64,000 nucleotides of DNA from positions 1 to 64,000 of the forward strand of contig JAWKNJ010000027.1 in assembly GCA_041391765.1 (NCBI GenBank). Reading direction: 5' to 3'. The notes under the pieces are model-generated. The model worked only from the letters and a program-made list of their open reading frames with translations. It ran no database searches and was not told the DNA's origin. The stretch comes from SHAN690 sp041391765 (GTDB lineage: Bacteria; Bacteroidota; Bacteroidia; Flavobacteriales_G; Salibacteraceae). A program made the position numbers and the translations under genes. Of this stretch, positions 17,759-26,166 are shown piece by piece (within the stretch, counting starts at the first letter, position 1; each line of letters starts with the position of its first letter).

Positions 17759-19357
17759 CTAATTCGATAAGATTTCGCGTAAGACTTCAGTCCACAATCG
17801 ACCGCTTTCATTGAATTGCCCAATCAATAAGTAATCCCAGTCCAAATCATCCAAATGATGCACTTTGACCACTCGATTACTGAATGTATAAATGGCGTAT
17901 GGCTTGGCATCCAAATTAGCAAATCCTGATTGAATCAATTCAGCCGGCAGAGGAACATCCTGTTTGGGATACGCATGCAGAAAAATCACATCTCTTAAGT
18001 TCTGTTTGACCGATGTCATCACAATGCGCTTATCCCGGTATACATATAACTCAATACTATCTCCTTTTTCAAGGATAAAATCAGCAGAATCACTCATCAA
18101 GTTCTTAATCCGAATGTGATGCAACTGATCCTTGCGTAAATAATAATCCACAAGTGCATTTGTGCTATCAACTTGGGATGCCGGAGGATATTCTTCAAGT
18201 AACCAGCTCTCGTAATGATGTTGAGGAATCCACTGAACCTGCCATGCAAGATTTGCAACCAATATCAGAGCAAGTCCAAAATCAACGAATGGACGAACAA
18301 CGGATAAATGGCGGATACCAAAAAGCTCATCCACAACAATCCCCAGAGCTAGGGCGACCAAAGGCCAAAACGGCACAAGAAGTCGATCGATTGGTACTAG
18401 TTGATCAAAGAAAACAGCTCTGATGTAAAAGACTAAAACAACCCCTAGAAAGGAGATGCCAATCCAAGCCTTATTGATTGACCTACGAGCGATTAACACC
18501 ATCGAGACAAGCATAGCCAATGTTACCAATTGCACCATCAACGATGACAATGCTGAAATCTGGGGAAGCATTTGATGTATAAACCCACCCACGAATGATT
18601 CCCAAAATGAATCCGGTGCACCTCCAAAGATTTCCTTACCATCATCGTTCGTTATTCGATATGCTACGTATCCGAAATAGCTGAGCACAACCAACACAAT
18701 GCCTGAATCAAGCCACCGAACCCAAATTTGGTGGAGAACGAATTTTGGTGAGCGCATAAACTCATACCCCAAAAAACAAACTAAAATGAGTGCTGAAGGC
18801 ACATAAGCCGAAACAGCAAGGAGTAGCAAGTAAACAATCGTCCACATCGGTTCCTTAAAACGCTCACGCTGTAGATGGACAAAAAGCGCAGCCAACACGA
18901 GTGTAACCGCAAAAACATAACCCCTGGCGTATCCCAAATATTCAATCACAGCATAGTTGCCCAACAAGAGTGCTAGCACCAACCACCTCATTCTAAATAT
19001 TTTGGCAGTATTGATGGCCAAGACCACATAAACAATTGAAGTCAATAACGCTGGAGCACGTATAGCCAAATCATTGAAAGGGAACACAAAGGCCGATAGA
19101 TACATCAATAGACTATTGAGCGGGTGATTGTTAGCAATGTCTATCTGGAGGAAGGCGCCAAGATCACGGTAGGCATAGTGCAGGTAGGTATAGGCTGCAT
19201 CGTAATTAAGGTTGGTCGTAAAGCCGCGCACAAAAACGACACTGCACACCAATGCTCCGACCAATAGAGCCATTCGGTCAGAGTTTGTACGAATATCAAT
19301 TATCCAAAATCGTGTAAAAGCTGAGTGAAGCGTACGAGCGAAACGTTCTGTTAGCAT
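17759..19357 (-). CDS. Polytopic membrane protein, GT-C (family 39-like) glycosyltransferase
   Basis: 532 residues with about 10 to 11 hydrophobic segments in the first 390 residues and a soluble C-terminal domain of about 140 residues. The first extracytoplasmic loop carries NLNYDAAYTYLHYAYRDLG with an acidic residue, followed by NNHPLNSLLMYLSAF, the arrangement seen in GT-C enzymes that use polyprenyl-phosphate sugars (ArnT/PMT type). The C-terminal part (VYRDKRIVMTSVKQNLRDVI) is not recognisable. It likely glycosylates an envelope component, but substrate and acceptor cannot be told. Its start is oriented away from the asparaginase gene, from which it is separated by about 100 bases. Confidence 0.7.
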   Translation of the reverse strand: MLTERFARTLHSAFTRFWIIDIRTNSDRMALLVGALVCSVVFVRGFTTNLNYDAAYTYLHYAYRDLGAFLQIDIANNHPLNSLLMYLSAFVFPFNDLAIRAPALLTSIVYVVLAINTAKIFRMRWLVLALLLGNYAVIEYLGYARGYVFAVTLVLAALFVHLQRERFKEPMWTIVYLLLLAVSAYVPSALILVCFLGYEFMRSPKFVLHQIWVRWLDSGIVLVVLSYFGYVAYRITNDDGKEIFGGAPDSFWESFVGGFIHQMLPQISALSSLMVQLVTLAMLVSMVLIARRSINKAWIGISFLGVVLVFYIRAVFFDQLVPIDRLLVPFWPLVALALGIVVDELFGIRHLSVVRPFVDFGLALILVANLAWQVQWIPQHHYESWLLEEYPPASQVDSTNALVDYYLRKDQLHHIRIKNLMSDSADFILEKGDSIELYVYRDKRIVMTSVKQNLRDVIFLHAYPKQDVPLPAELIQSGFANLDAKPYAIYTFSNRVVKVHHLDDLDWDYLLIGQFNESGRLWTEVLREILSN

Positions 19358-19453
19358 TGGGAATTTATACCTACTACCTATTGATGATCGAAAATCCTTG
19401 ACGTGTTTTCAGAAAGGTGCTAAGCTACCGTGAATTCCATTAACGTTGTAATC

Positions 19454-20497
19454 ATGAATCCATTCTCATCTCGAATGCAATCAGGCACTATCTGCCTGAG
19501 GTTACTTATTCTAGTATTTACACTTCATCTAAATAGCACCATGGCACAAACTCAACCATACGGAATCGTCATCCATGGCGGAGCGGGATACATAACCCCT
19601 GATCGATATTCTCCAGAAGAAATCGAGGCTTTTGAAAGCAAGCTCTCAGAGGCCTTGAACGCAGGCTATTCTATTCTGGAAAACAACGGTACATCTGAAG
19701 AAGCGGTGATTGCTGCAATCAAGATACTGGAGGATAGCCCACTTTTCAATGCCGGAAAAGGAAGTGTATTAAACCACGATGGGCATGTCGAAATGGATGC
19801 GTCCATAATGCGAGGAAACGATTTGAAGGCTGGAGCTGTCGCATCTATTACACAGATAAAAAACCCAATTCTGGCGGCACAAGCTGTGATGAATAAAAGC
19901 CACCATGTGATGCTGTGTGGAATTGGAGCTGACGAATTTGGCAAAACAATGGGCTTAACTATAGAAAAGCCAGCCTACTTTATAACGGAAGATAAAAAGC
20001 AAGCGCTGAATAAGGCGCTCGAGTCAGAGCGAACAGAACTAGATCATGGACATGGGCAAGTATCACCTAAAAGTCAGGACTACAAATATGGAACAGTAGG
20101 GGCTGTAGCATTGGATAAAAATGGGAATCTATGTGCGGGGACAAGCACAGGAGGAATGACGAACAAGAGGCATAATCGCGTGGGCGACTCACCTATTATT
20201 GGTGCTGGCACCTACGCAAACAATGAAACCTGTGCAATCTCGTGCACCGGTCATGGAGAATACTTCATCCGATTATCTGTTGCCCATGAGATCAACTCCT
20301 TAATGAAATACGAAGGATTAAGTCTTGAGGAAGCAGCGAATCAAGTTGTTCAAATTGAATTGAAAGACATGGGTGGAGACGGAGGTCTGATTGGTATCGA
20401 TTCGGATGGGAATATCACCACTTCGTTCAACACTTCAGGAATGTTTCGCGGTTTCAGAACCAACAAACTCGAAGCAAAGATTTTGATTTTCAAATAA
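19454..20497 (+). CDS. Isoaspartyl peptidase/L-asparaginase (Ntn-hydrolase), exported
   Basis: 347 residues from the ATG at 19454; a GTG at 19430 and an ATG at 19475 are alternatives. Signal peptide (RLLILVFTLHLNSTMAQ), then the plant-type asparaginase fold: YGIVIHGGAGYI, FNAGKGSVLNHDGHVEMDAS, GAVASITQIKNPI. The autocleavage site is Gly-Thr in KYGTVGAVALDKNGN, with Thr the nucleophile of the beta subunit; downstream STGGMTNKRHNRVGDSPI and CTGHGEYFIR complete the active site. It hydrolyses beta-aspartyl dipeptides and asparagine, probably in the periplasm. Confidence 0.93.
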   Translation: MNPFSSRMQSGTICLRLLILVFTLHLNSTMAQTQPYGIVIHGGAGYITPDRYSPEEIEAFESKLSEALNAGYSILENNGTSEEAVIAAIKILEDSPLFNAGKGSVLNHDGHVEMDASIMRGNDLKAGAVASITQIKNPILAAQAVMNKSHHVMLCGIGADEFGKTMGLTIEKPAYFITEDKKQALNKALESERTELDHGHGQVSPKSQDYKYGTVGAVALDKNGNLCAGTSTGGMTNKRHNRVGDSPIIGAGTYANNETCAISCTGHGEYFIRLSVAHEINSLMKYEGLSLEEAANQVVQIELKDMGGDGGLIGIDSDGNITTSFNTSGMFRGFRTNKLEAKILIFK

Positions 20498-20564
20498 AAT
20501 AGCTGACTTTTAATCTGATTTTCAGATCATTAATCAAAATCATTTTCTGCCCTATTTCTTTGGT

Positions 20565-20592
20565 TTGTGTAAAGCCAACATTTTTACTTTTG
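20565..20592 (+). promoter_or_regulatory. Promoter of tRNA-Ser
   Basis: TTG at 20565-20567, a 17-base spacer and a perfect -7 box TACTTTTG at 20585-20592. The box ends only 4 bases before the mature tRNA 5' end. Confidence 0.6.
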
Positions 20593-20596
20593 CCGC

Positions 20597-20681
20597 GGAG
20601 AGATGGCAGAGTGGTCGATTGCGGTAGTCTTGAAAACTATTGAGGGTAACACCTCCGGGGGTTCGAATCCCTCTCTCTCCG
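20597..20681 (+). tRNA. tRNA-Ser(UGA)
   Basis: An 85-nt class II tRNA. Acceptor arm GGAGAGA pairs with TCTCTCC (20674-20680), with discriminator G20681. The anticodon loop CTTGAAA puts the anticodon TGA at 20631-20633. There is a long variable arm (GAGGGTAACACCTC) and a T arm with GTTCGAATC. CCA is not encoded (the sequence continues CAG), so it must be added by the CCA enzyme encoded at 33.9 kb. Confidence 0.97.
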
Positions 20682-20694
20682 CAGACCGAGATTC

Positions 20695-20720
20695 AATGGC
20701 CCACTGGGGCCATTTTTTTT
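20695..20720 (+). terminator. Rho-independent terminator of tRNA-Ser
   Basis: An 8-bp perfect stem AATGGCCC / GGGCCATT with a 4-nt loop and eight T. It sits 13 bases beyond the tRNA and 12 bases before the ATG of the next gene. Confidence 0.85.
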
Positions 20721-20732
20721 GCTTCTGATTCT

Positions 20733-21284
20733 ATGACAGCAGATATTGCTCGAGCAAAAGCCGAAATGCGTTCAACAATGCTTGCGTTGCGAGCTAAACT
20801 TCGTAAGGAAGAAAAGTCAGTGCACGAATCTGTTGTCTGTGGGCAGTTGGAAGCAACAGTTCGGGAACGAAAGGTCAAGACGGTTCACACCTATTTACCT
20901 ATGGGGAATGAACTTAACCACCTGCCTTTTGTAGAGTTCTGCCTGAATAATGAAATACAAGTTATTGCTCCAAAAACCCTCAAAAGGCCTAGGCTTTCGC
21001 ACCTCCAATTAAATTACCTAAATGATTTGGATGATGGTGTGTTTGGCACCAAATTCCCTTCAGGCAATCAAGTTTGGAATGAATCTTATGATTTGATTAT
21101 TGTCCCCGGACTCGCATTTGACACAGAAGGTAACCGCTTAGGATACGGAGGTGGATACTACGATGCGTTTCTGGTGGATCATCCAAATAGTTTTAAGGTC
21201 GCAGTTTGTTTTCCGTTTCAGCAAGTCGACCAAGTGCCTCACTCGGACTTTGATCAAAGGGTTGATCAAGTAATTTGTGGATGA
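20733..21284 (+). CDS. 5-formyltetrahydrofolate cyclo-ligase
   Basis: 183 residues from the ATG at 20733. A longer in-frame start at 20640 lies inside the tRNA gene and is rejected. The enzyme converts 5-formyl-THF to 5,10-methenyl-THF with ATP. N-terminal IARAKAEMRSTMLALRAKLRKEE; substrate-site YLPMGNELN; the nucleotide-binding signature PGLAFDTEGNRLGYGGGYYD near residue 130; and the C-terminal AVCFPFQQVDQVPHSDFDQRV. A terminator lies just upstream, so expression needs read-through from the tRNA promoter or an unseen promoter within the tRNA region. Confidence 0.92.
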   Translation: MTADIARAKAEMRSTMLALRAKLRKEEKSVHESVVCGQLEATVRERKVKTVHTYLPMGNELNHLPFVEFCLNNEIQVIAPKTLKRPRLSHLQLNYLNDLDDGVFGTKFPSGNQVWNESYDLIIVPGLAFDTEGNRLGYGGGYYDAFLVDHPNSFKVAVCFPFQQVDQVPHSDFDQRVDQVICG

Positions 21285-21307
21285 GTGGTTTAGGATTCCG
21301 ATGAGTC

Positions 21308-21535
21308 CTATTTGGAAATGTTATTCTTCCTCGCAGACCAAACATTATCCGCCAACATTGCGCCCACAACTGATCCATAAATACTGGTTCGCCACCACAC
21401 AGCTGTAATCAAACATGCCCCATCGCAGCCCCAATACTTCCAATAGAAATAACCAGCAACGCCACCTAAAGCGCCACCTATTGCCCAATAGGCATATTTC
21501 GACCAAAGGGTTTTGGACGGCTCTTTGCCGCCCAT
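21308..21535 (-). CDS. Small membrane protein, DUF6132-like
   Basis: 75 residues from the ATG at 21535 (MGGKEPSKTLWSKYAYW). The longer start at 21598 would overlap the rhodanese gene by 37 bases and adds no conserved sequence. It has two hydrophobic Gly-rich segments (AIGGALGGVAGYFYWKYWGC and IYGSVVGAMLADNVW) around a CDGAC motif and SIYG, as in short DUF6132 proteins of Bacteroidota. These are often found next to rhodanese genes and sulfur-related transporters, as here. Role unknown. Confidence 0.65.
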   Translation of the reverse strand: MGGKEPSKTLWSKYAYWAIGGALGGVAGYFYWKYWGCDGACLITAVWWRTSIYGSVVGAMLADNVWSARKNNISK

Positions 21536-21561
21536 AATCTCATTTGTTGGTTGACTTTCCA

Positions 21562-21966
21562 CTACGGCTTGACGGTTGCCTGACCTGATCCCGCCCAAGC
21601 CGTGATTCCACCTTGTAGATTATAAACCTGAGTGAATCCCATATCCGCCATGATGCTTGCTGCACTTGAACTTCTCCCCCCTGATCTACAGTAAACCAAC
21701 ACAGGAACCGATCGATCCAGTTTCGCGACATCTTCTTTGAATGAGCTTCCATTGATGTCGATCAGATGAGCACCTTCAATGATTCCTGATTGCCACTCAC
21801 CAGGAGTTCTCACATCTACCAGCTGAACATTCTCCATTGATTCAAGATTTGTCTTGAACTCCTCCACCTTCACATTCTTCACCACATCTACATTGGCAGA
21901 CTGTGTTTGCCCACAAGCGCTGGTCATCAGCATTAGCGCCACAACCACATAGTTTAACATCTTCAT
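21562..21966 (-). CDS. Rhodanese-domain lipoprotein
   Basis: 134 residues from MKMLNYVVV (ATG 21966; an ATG at 21975 adds three residues). Lipobox LMTSACG, then a single rhodanese domain: VQLVDVRTPGEWQSGIIEGA, and the active-site loop VLVYCRSGGRSSSAA with the persulfide-forming Cys. It would act as a thiosulfate or polysulfide sulfurtransferase in the periplasm or at the outer membrane. It is followed 26 bases later by the DUF6132-like gene and lies divergent from a YeiH-type transporter, so a sulfur-handling neighbourhood is likely. Confidence 0.85.
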   Translation of the reverse strand: MKMLNYVVVALMLMTSACGQTQSANVDVVKNVKVEEFKTNLESMENVQLVDVRTPGEWQSGIIEGAHLIDINGSSFKEDVAKLDRSVPVLVYCRSGGRSSSAASIMADMGFTQVYNLQGGITAWAGSGQATVKP

Positions 21967-22001
21967 TCGAATCATAATTATTGTTTAAAGCACCAATGGT
22001 A

Positions 22002-22009
22002 CAAAGCTA
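22002..22009 (-). promoter_or_regulatory. -7 box for the rhodanese gene
   Basis: A perfect TAGCTTTG on the minus strand, 35 bases upstream of the rhodanese ATG. No TTG was found at the usual spacing. Confidence 0.45.
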
Positions 22010-22147
22010 GCACGCAAGTGAAAGTTACTTTGGTCACAAATAATCCGACAATGTCGAATGAATATTTGCAAGTGAGTTTATGCATCGAAATCCACGCGAT
22101 CTAAATCAGGAACCTTTCCGGCAAATTCAACGCATAATTGGTCAAGT

Positions 22148-23140
22148 ATGTCGAGTAGTTTAAATACAGGTCAGTATAAGTCAACGGTTGTTGGATTATT
22201 GGTGGTGGCAGTGCTTGCGGTTATTTCCATTCTTGCCGGATCGTTCAATCATTACTTAGGTGCTGCAACGATTGCTTTGATTCTAGGTGCTGTTGTGGGC
22301 AACTTGTTCCCAGCAAAAGCATTGATGGCAAAAGGGTTTGAGCTCTCCGAAAAGAAAGTTTTGGAACTGGCCATTGTGCTGTTGGGGTTTGGAATTAGTT
22401 CGGGGTTTTTCCATTTAACACAATGGCATACTTGGGCTTGGGTTTTTGGAGCTGTCGCTATTGTAATACTGTTGGCATTTGCTTTGGGCCGATTGTTTGG
22501 ATTGAATCAGCGACTTAGTTTATTAATTGGCGCTGGAAGTGCCATATGCGGGTCAGCAGCCATTGGGGCAATTTCTCCTTTGATTAACGGAAAAGAAGAA
22601 GAAACTGCTTTATCAATTGGGATTATCAACCTGCTTGGAACCATCGGATTAATTCTCTTCCCTATTCTGGCTGTGTTCTTTGAATTCCATTCTGAAGATG
22701 CCGGATTGATGATCGGTGGGGTGCTTCAGTCGATGGGACACGTGATCGGTGCTGGATATGCCGTAAATGAAGAAGTTGGCTCATACGCTACGCTCATAAA
22801 AATGGGGCGGGTTACACTCATCATTCCGATCATTCTTATTCTGTTTTTCATCGGACAAAAACGAAACGGATCAATGGGACATGAAATCTCGTTTCCCTAC
22901 TTCGTTCCACTCTTCGTGCTCGCTTTGGTGATCACGCAAATCGGGTGGTTGCCTGAAAAAGCTGTTTCAACACTTGCCAAAATAGGTGATTACCTATTGA
23001 TCGGAGCCATGGTAGGTATCGGATACAAAATTCGTCTTAAGGAGCTTTTCCGACAAGCCGGCCCTGCTTTGGTGGTCGGATTATTGGTTTTCCTGATCCA
23101 CATTGGATTGCTCTTGGTTTACGTGAACATAGCGATGTGA
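22148..23140 (+). CDS. YeiH/UPF0324 family membrane transporter (putative sulfate exporter family)
   Basis: 330 residues with about ten membrane segments. The family signatures are AATIALILGAVVGNLFP, LELAIVLLGFGIS, GAGSAICGSAAIGAISPLI and LSIGIINLLGTIGLILFPIL, with a later GVLQSMGHVIGAGYAV. The family (PF03601) is annotated as putative sulfate exporter but its substrate is not settled. Divergent rhodanese and DUF6132 genes agree with a sulfur connection. The stop lies 3 bases from the convergent acs stop. Confidence 0.88.
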   Translation: MSSSLNTGQYKSTVVGLLVVAVLAVISILAGSFNHYLGAATIALILGAVVGNLFPAKALMAKGFELSEKKVLELAIVLLGFGISSGFFHLTQWHTWAWVFGAVAIVILLAFALGRLFGLNQRLSLLIGAGSAICGSAAIGAISPLINGKEEETALSIGIINLLGTIGLILFPILAVFFEFHSEDAGLMIGGVLQSMGHVIGAGYAVNEEVGSYATLIKMGRVTLIIPIILILFFIGQKRNGSMGHEISFPYFVPLFVLALVITQIGWLPEKAVSTLAKIGDYLLIGAMVGIGYKIRLKELFRQAGPALVVGLLVFLIHIGLLLVYVNIAM

Positions 23141-23143
23141 TAA

Positions 23144-25039
23144 TCACAGCGCTCCACTCACGATTTCATCCACGACAGCGGGATCCAACAATGTGCTTGT
23201 GTCTCCCAATTTGTCAGGTTCTCCTTCTGCCACTTTACGAAGAATGCGTCTCATAATCTTTCCTGAACGCGTCTTCGGAAGCCCGCTAACAAACTGGATC
23301 TTCTCCGGCTTTGCAATCTTTCCGATTTGCTCCACAACCGTCTCCACGATCTCAGCGCGCGCTGTTTCATGGTCTTCGGGCATTTTCTCACAAACCACGT
23401 ATGCATAAATTCCTTGTCCTTTGATGTCATGCGGATAACCCACCACAGCTGACTCTACCACAATTTCATTTGAATTGATGGCATTTTCAATTTCTGCTGT
23501 CCCGAAACGATGTCCGCTTACATTGATCACATCATCCACGCGTCCAATGATTCGGTACATTCCATTCTCATCGCGCCTGGCTCCATCACCGGTGAAATAG
23601 TGGTCTTTGTAATGCGAAAAGTAAGTAACCCTACAGCGCTCATGATCTCCATAGGTTGTACGTAAAATAGAAGGCCATGGATGTTTAATGCACAAGTAGC
23701 CTTCTACTCCATTTTCGGTAATCTCTTGCCCTTCCTGATTCAGTAGCACCGGTTGAATGCCCGGTAACGGATAGCCCGCAAAGGATGGTTTCATTGGACT
23801 GTGCTGTCCCAACCCTGAAATCATGATGCCACCGGTCTCGGTTTGCCACCATGTATCGACAATCGGGCATTTTTCTTTACCAACGTGAATATAATACCAT
23901 TTCCAAGCCTCTTCGTTGATCGGTTCCCCCACGGTTCCCAGCACTTTCAGCGAATCAAGACTGTATGATAAGACGTGATCTTCTCCAAAAGCCATCAATG
24001 CTCGAATTGCTGTAGGTGCGGTATAAAATTGACTCACACTGTGCTTATCGCAAACTTGCCAAAAGCGTCCCGGATCTGGATAGGTAGGAACTCCCTCGAA
24101 CATCATGGTAGTGGCTCCACTCAACAGTGGCCCGTAAACGATGTAGCTGTGGCCTGTGATCCAACCAATATCGGCAGTACACCAGTAGATATCACTTTCC
24201 TCATATTGAAACACATTCTGGAAAGAATAGGCTGTGTAAACCATGTATCCCCCATGCGTATGCACCACACCTTTCGGCTTCCCTGTAGAACCGGAAGTGT
24301 ACAAGATGAAGAGCATGTCCTCCGAATCCACTTCTTCAGCTGGACAGTCTTTGCTCATACCGATAACGGCATCGCTCCACCAAATGTCCCGGCCATTTAT
24401 CATGTTTGGAGACCAACCTAAACAATTGAATACAATCACCTTCTCCACCGAATCGCATGACTCAAGCGCTTCGTCCACTACCCTTTTCAGTGGCACCTGC
24501 TTCGACCCGCGATTGAGCCCGTCAGCCGTGATGACCATTTTGGCCTGTGCGTCCTGAATTCGATCCGCAATAGCCACGGCACTGAAACCTGCGAATACGA
24601 CCGAATGCACCGCTCCGACTCTTGCACATGCTAAAACTGCGATAGCTAATTCAGGAACCATTGGCATATATACAATGACTCGATCTCCTTTTCGCACCCC
24701 TTGTGCTTTGAGTGCATTGGCAAATTCGCACACTTTTTCGTACAGTTCTCGGTATGTGAGTCGAACAACCTGATCCTTTGGATCGTTGGGTTCCCAAATC
24801 AGCGCAAGCTTATTGCCGCGCTTATCTAAGTGTCTGTCTAAAGCATTCTCCGTGATGTTCAGTTTCCCATTTAAAAACCACTTCACATCCGGCTTTTCGA
24901 AATCCCACTCACAAACTTTATCATAAGCTTTTCGCCAATGAAAGGTTTGAGCTATCTCATCCCAAAATCCATTGGGATTTTCAACACTTTGCCGGTATTT
25001 CTTCTGGTATTCTTCGAAGGATCTGATCAAAAGAGACAT
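23144..25039 (-). CDS. acs: Acetyl-CoA synthetase
   Basis: 631 residues, full length. ANL superfamily enzyme making acetyl-CoA from acetate, ATP and CoA. N-terminal FHWRKAYDKVCEWDFEKPDVKWF; AMP-binding P-loop YTSGSTGKPKGVVHTHGGYM; DIGWITGHSYIVYGPL; VDTWWQTETGG; YFTGDGARRDENGMYRIIGR; and the C-terminal KTRSGKIMRRILRK whose Lys is the usual acetylation site. It is a standalone unit, convergent with the YeiH-type gene. Confidence 0.96.
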   Translation of the reverse strand: MSLLIRSFEEYQKKYRQSVENPNGFWDEIAQTFHWRKAYDKVCEWDFEKPDVKWFLNGKLNITENALDRHLDKRGNKLALIWEPNDPKDQVVRLTYRELYEKVCEFANALKAQGVRKGDRVIVYMPMVPELAIAVLACARVGAVHSVVFAGFSAVAIADRIQDAQAKMVITADGLNRGSKQVPLKRVVDEALESCDSVEKVIVFNCLGWSPNMINGRDIWWSDAVIGMSKDCPAEEVDSEDMLFILYTSGSTGKPKGVVHTHGGYMVYTAYSFQNVFQYEESDIYWCTADIGWITGHSYIVYGPLLSGATTMMFEGVPTYPDPGRFWQVCDKHSVSQFYTAPTAIRALMAFGEDHVLSYSLDSLKVLGTVGEPINEEAWKWYYIHVGKEKCPIVDTWWQTETGGIMISGLGQHSPMKPSFAGYPLPGIQPVLLNQEGQEITENGVEGYLCIKHPWPSILRTTYGDHERCRVTYFSHYKDHYFTGDGARRDENGMYRIIGRVDDVINVSGHRFGTAEIENAINSNEIVVESAVVGYPHDIKGQGIYAYVVCEKMPEDHETARAEIVETVVEQIGKIAKPEKIQFVSGLPKTRSGKIMRRILRKVAEGEPDKLGDTSTLLDPAVVDEIVSGAL

Positions 25040-25125
25040 GTGTATATCGTTTTTCTTTAATTCTAACTACTTGTGATCAAATAAAGCGATCTGATCTGCG
25101 GAATCAAAACCAGAAGGCAAGGAAA

Positions 25126-26133
25126 TCAGATTAAATTGAAATCAACCACTACTCTTCCTTTGGTTTTCCCTTTAAGAATCAAGTCCATTTGATGAATGAT
25201 TTGACCCAACGGAACAAAGGTTCCATACGACTCCAAGTCAGCGATCTTCCATTTGTTGGAAAGTCTTGTCCAAAGCTCCTTTCGCAAGTCCATGTCCGTC
25301 TCAGCTGAGTCTACACCGAGGATATTGACTCCGTTGAGCAAAAACGGATAGACGGTCATGTGCAGTTCATGTGTTCCGACCAATCCGCAACTCGCGACAC
25401 TTCCCTTTCGCTGGCAAGCTTTTACGCAAGTTGCAAGGGTGTTGCCTCCAACAGTATCGATTGCTCCTGCCCACTGACTTCGCAGCAAAGGTCTTCCAGT
25501 TTCATCGTTGGCAAATTCTCGACCTTCAATTCGCTTCGCGCCAAGCTTCGTTAAATGAGCCTGAGCATCCTTTTTGCCTGTCGAGGCAATGACATCATAT
25601 CCCGCTTTGGCAAGAATACCAACCGCCATGCTACCAACGCCACCCGTTGATCCTGTTACTAGCACCTCGCCCATTTGTGGATTCTGCCCCATTCGCTCCA
25701 TCTTATATAAGCTGAGTGCTGCCGTAAAGCCAGCCGTGCCATACACCATGGCTTCTTTTAATGACAAACCACCAGGTTTTGGCACCACCCAACCTTCCGG
25801 AACTCGAACATATTCCTGAAAGCCACCACTTGTGTTCATGCCAAGGTCGTAGCCGGTTACGATTACCTCATCGCCTTCTTTGAAGTTGGATGAATTGGAA
25901 GCGGCAACAATGCCACAAACATCAACTCCCGGTGTGTGTGGATAGTTTCTGGAAATGCCTCTATGCCCAGATGCCGAAAGCGCATCCTTGTAGTTGAGAC
26001 CTGCAAAGGATGACTTGATCAACACCTCACCAGGAGGTAGATCCTTTACCTGCTTGCCTTCTATGCTACGTGAAAAGCGCCCGTCTTCGCCTTCACGAAT
26101 AACGAGCGCTTTAAATGTCAAATTATCGTCCAT
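25126..26133 (-). CDS. YhdH/YhfP family quinone oxidoreductase (acrylyl-CoA reductase-like)
   Basis: 335 residues of the medium-chain dehydrogenase/reductase superfamily, lacking the zinc ligands of alcohol dehydrogenases. Blocks: SSFAGLNYKDALSASG, YPHTPGVDVCGIV, the nucleotide-binding VLVTGSTGGVGSMAVGIL, and GAIDTVGGNTLA. These fit YhdH/AcuI, NADPH-dependent acrylyl-CoA reductases. The physiological substrate cannot be told here. It stands alone between acs and the split adhesin gene. Confidence 0.88.
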   Translation of the reverse strand: MDDNLTFKALVIREGEDGRFSRSIEGKQVKDLPPGEVLIKSSFAGLNYKDALSASGHRGISRNYPHTPGVDVCGIVAASNSSNFKEGDEVIVTGYDLGMNTSGGFQEYVRVPEGWVVPKPGGLSLKEAMVYGTAGFTAALSLYKMERMGQNPQMGEVLVTGSTGGVGSMAVGILAKAGYDVIASTGKKDAQAHLTKLGAKRIEGREFANDETGRPLLRSQWAGAIDTVGGNTLATCVKACQRKGSVASCGLVGTHELHMTVYPFLLNGVNILGVDSAETDMDLRKELWTRLSNKWKIADLESYGTFVPLGQIIHQMDLILKGKTKGRVVVDFNLI

Positions 26134-26166
26134 GCCCCGAATGTAGACATCGGAGCTAGATTTCCA

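Noticed and set aside
20640..20732. Upstream in-frame extension of the cyclo-ligase gene
   Set aside because: It would start inside tRNA-Ser and read through the terminator.
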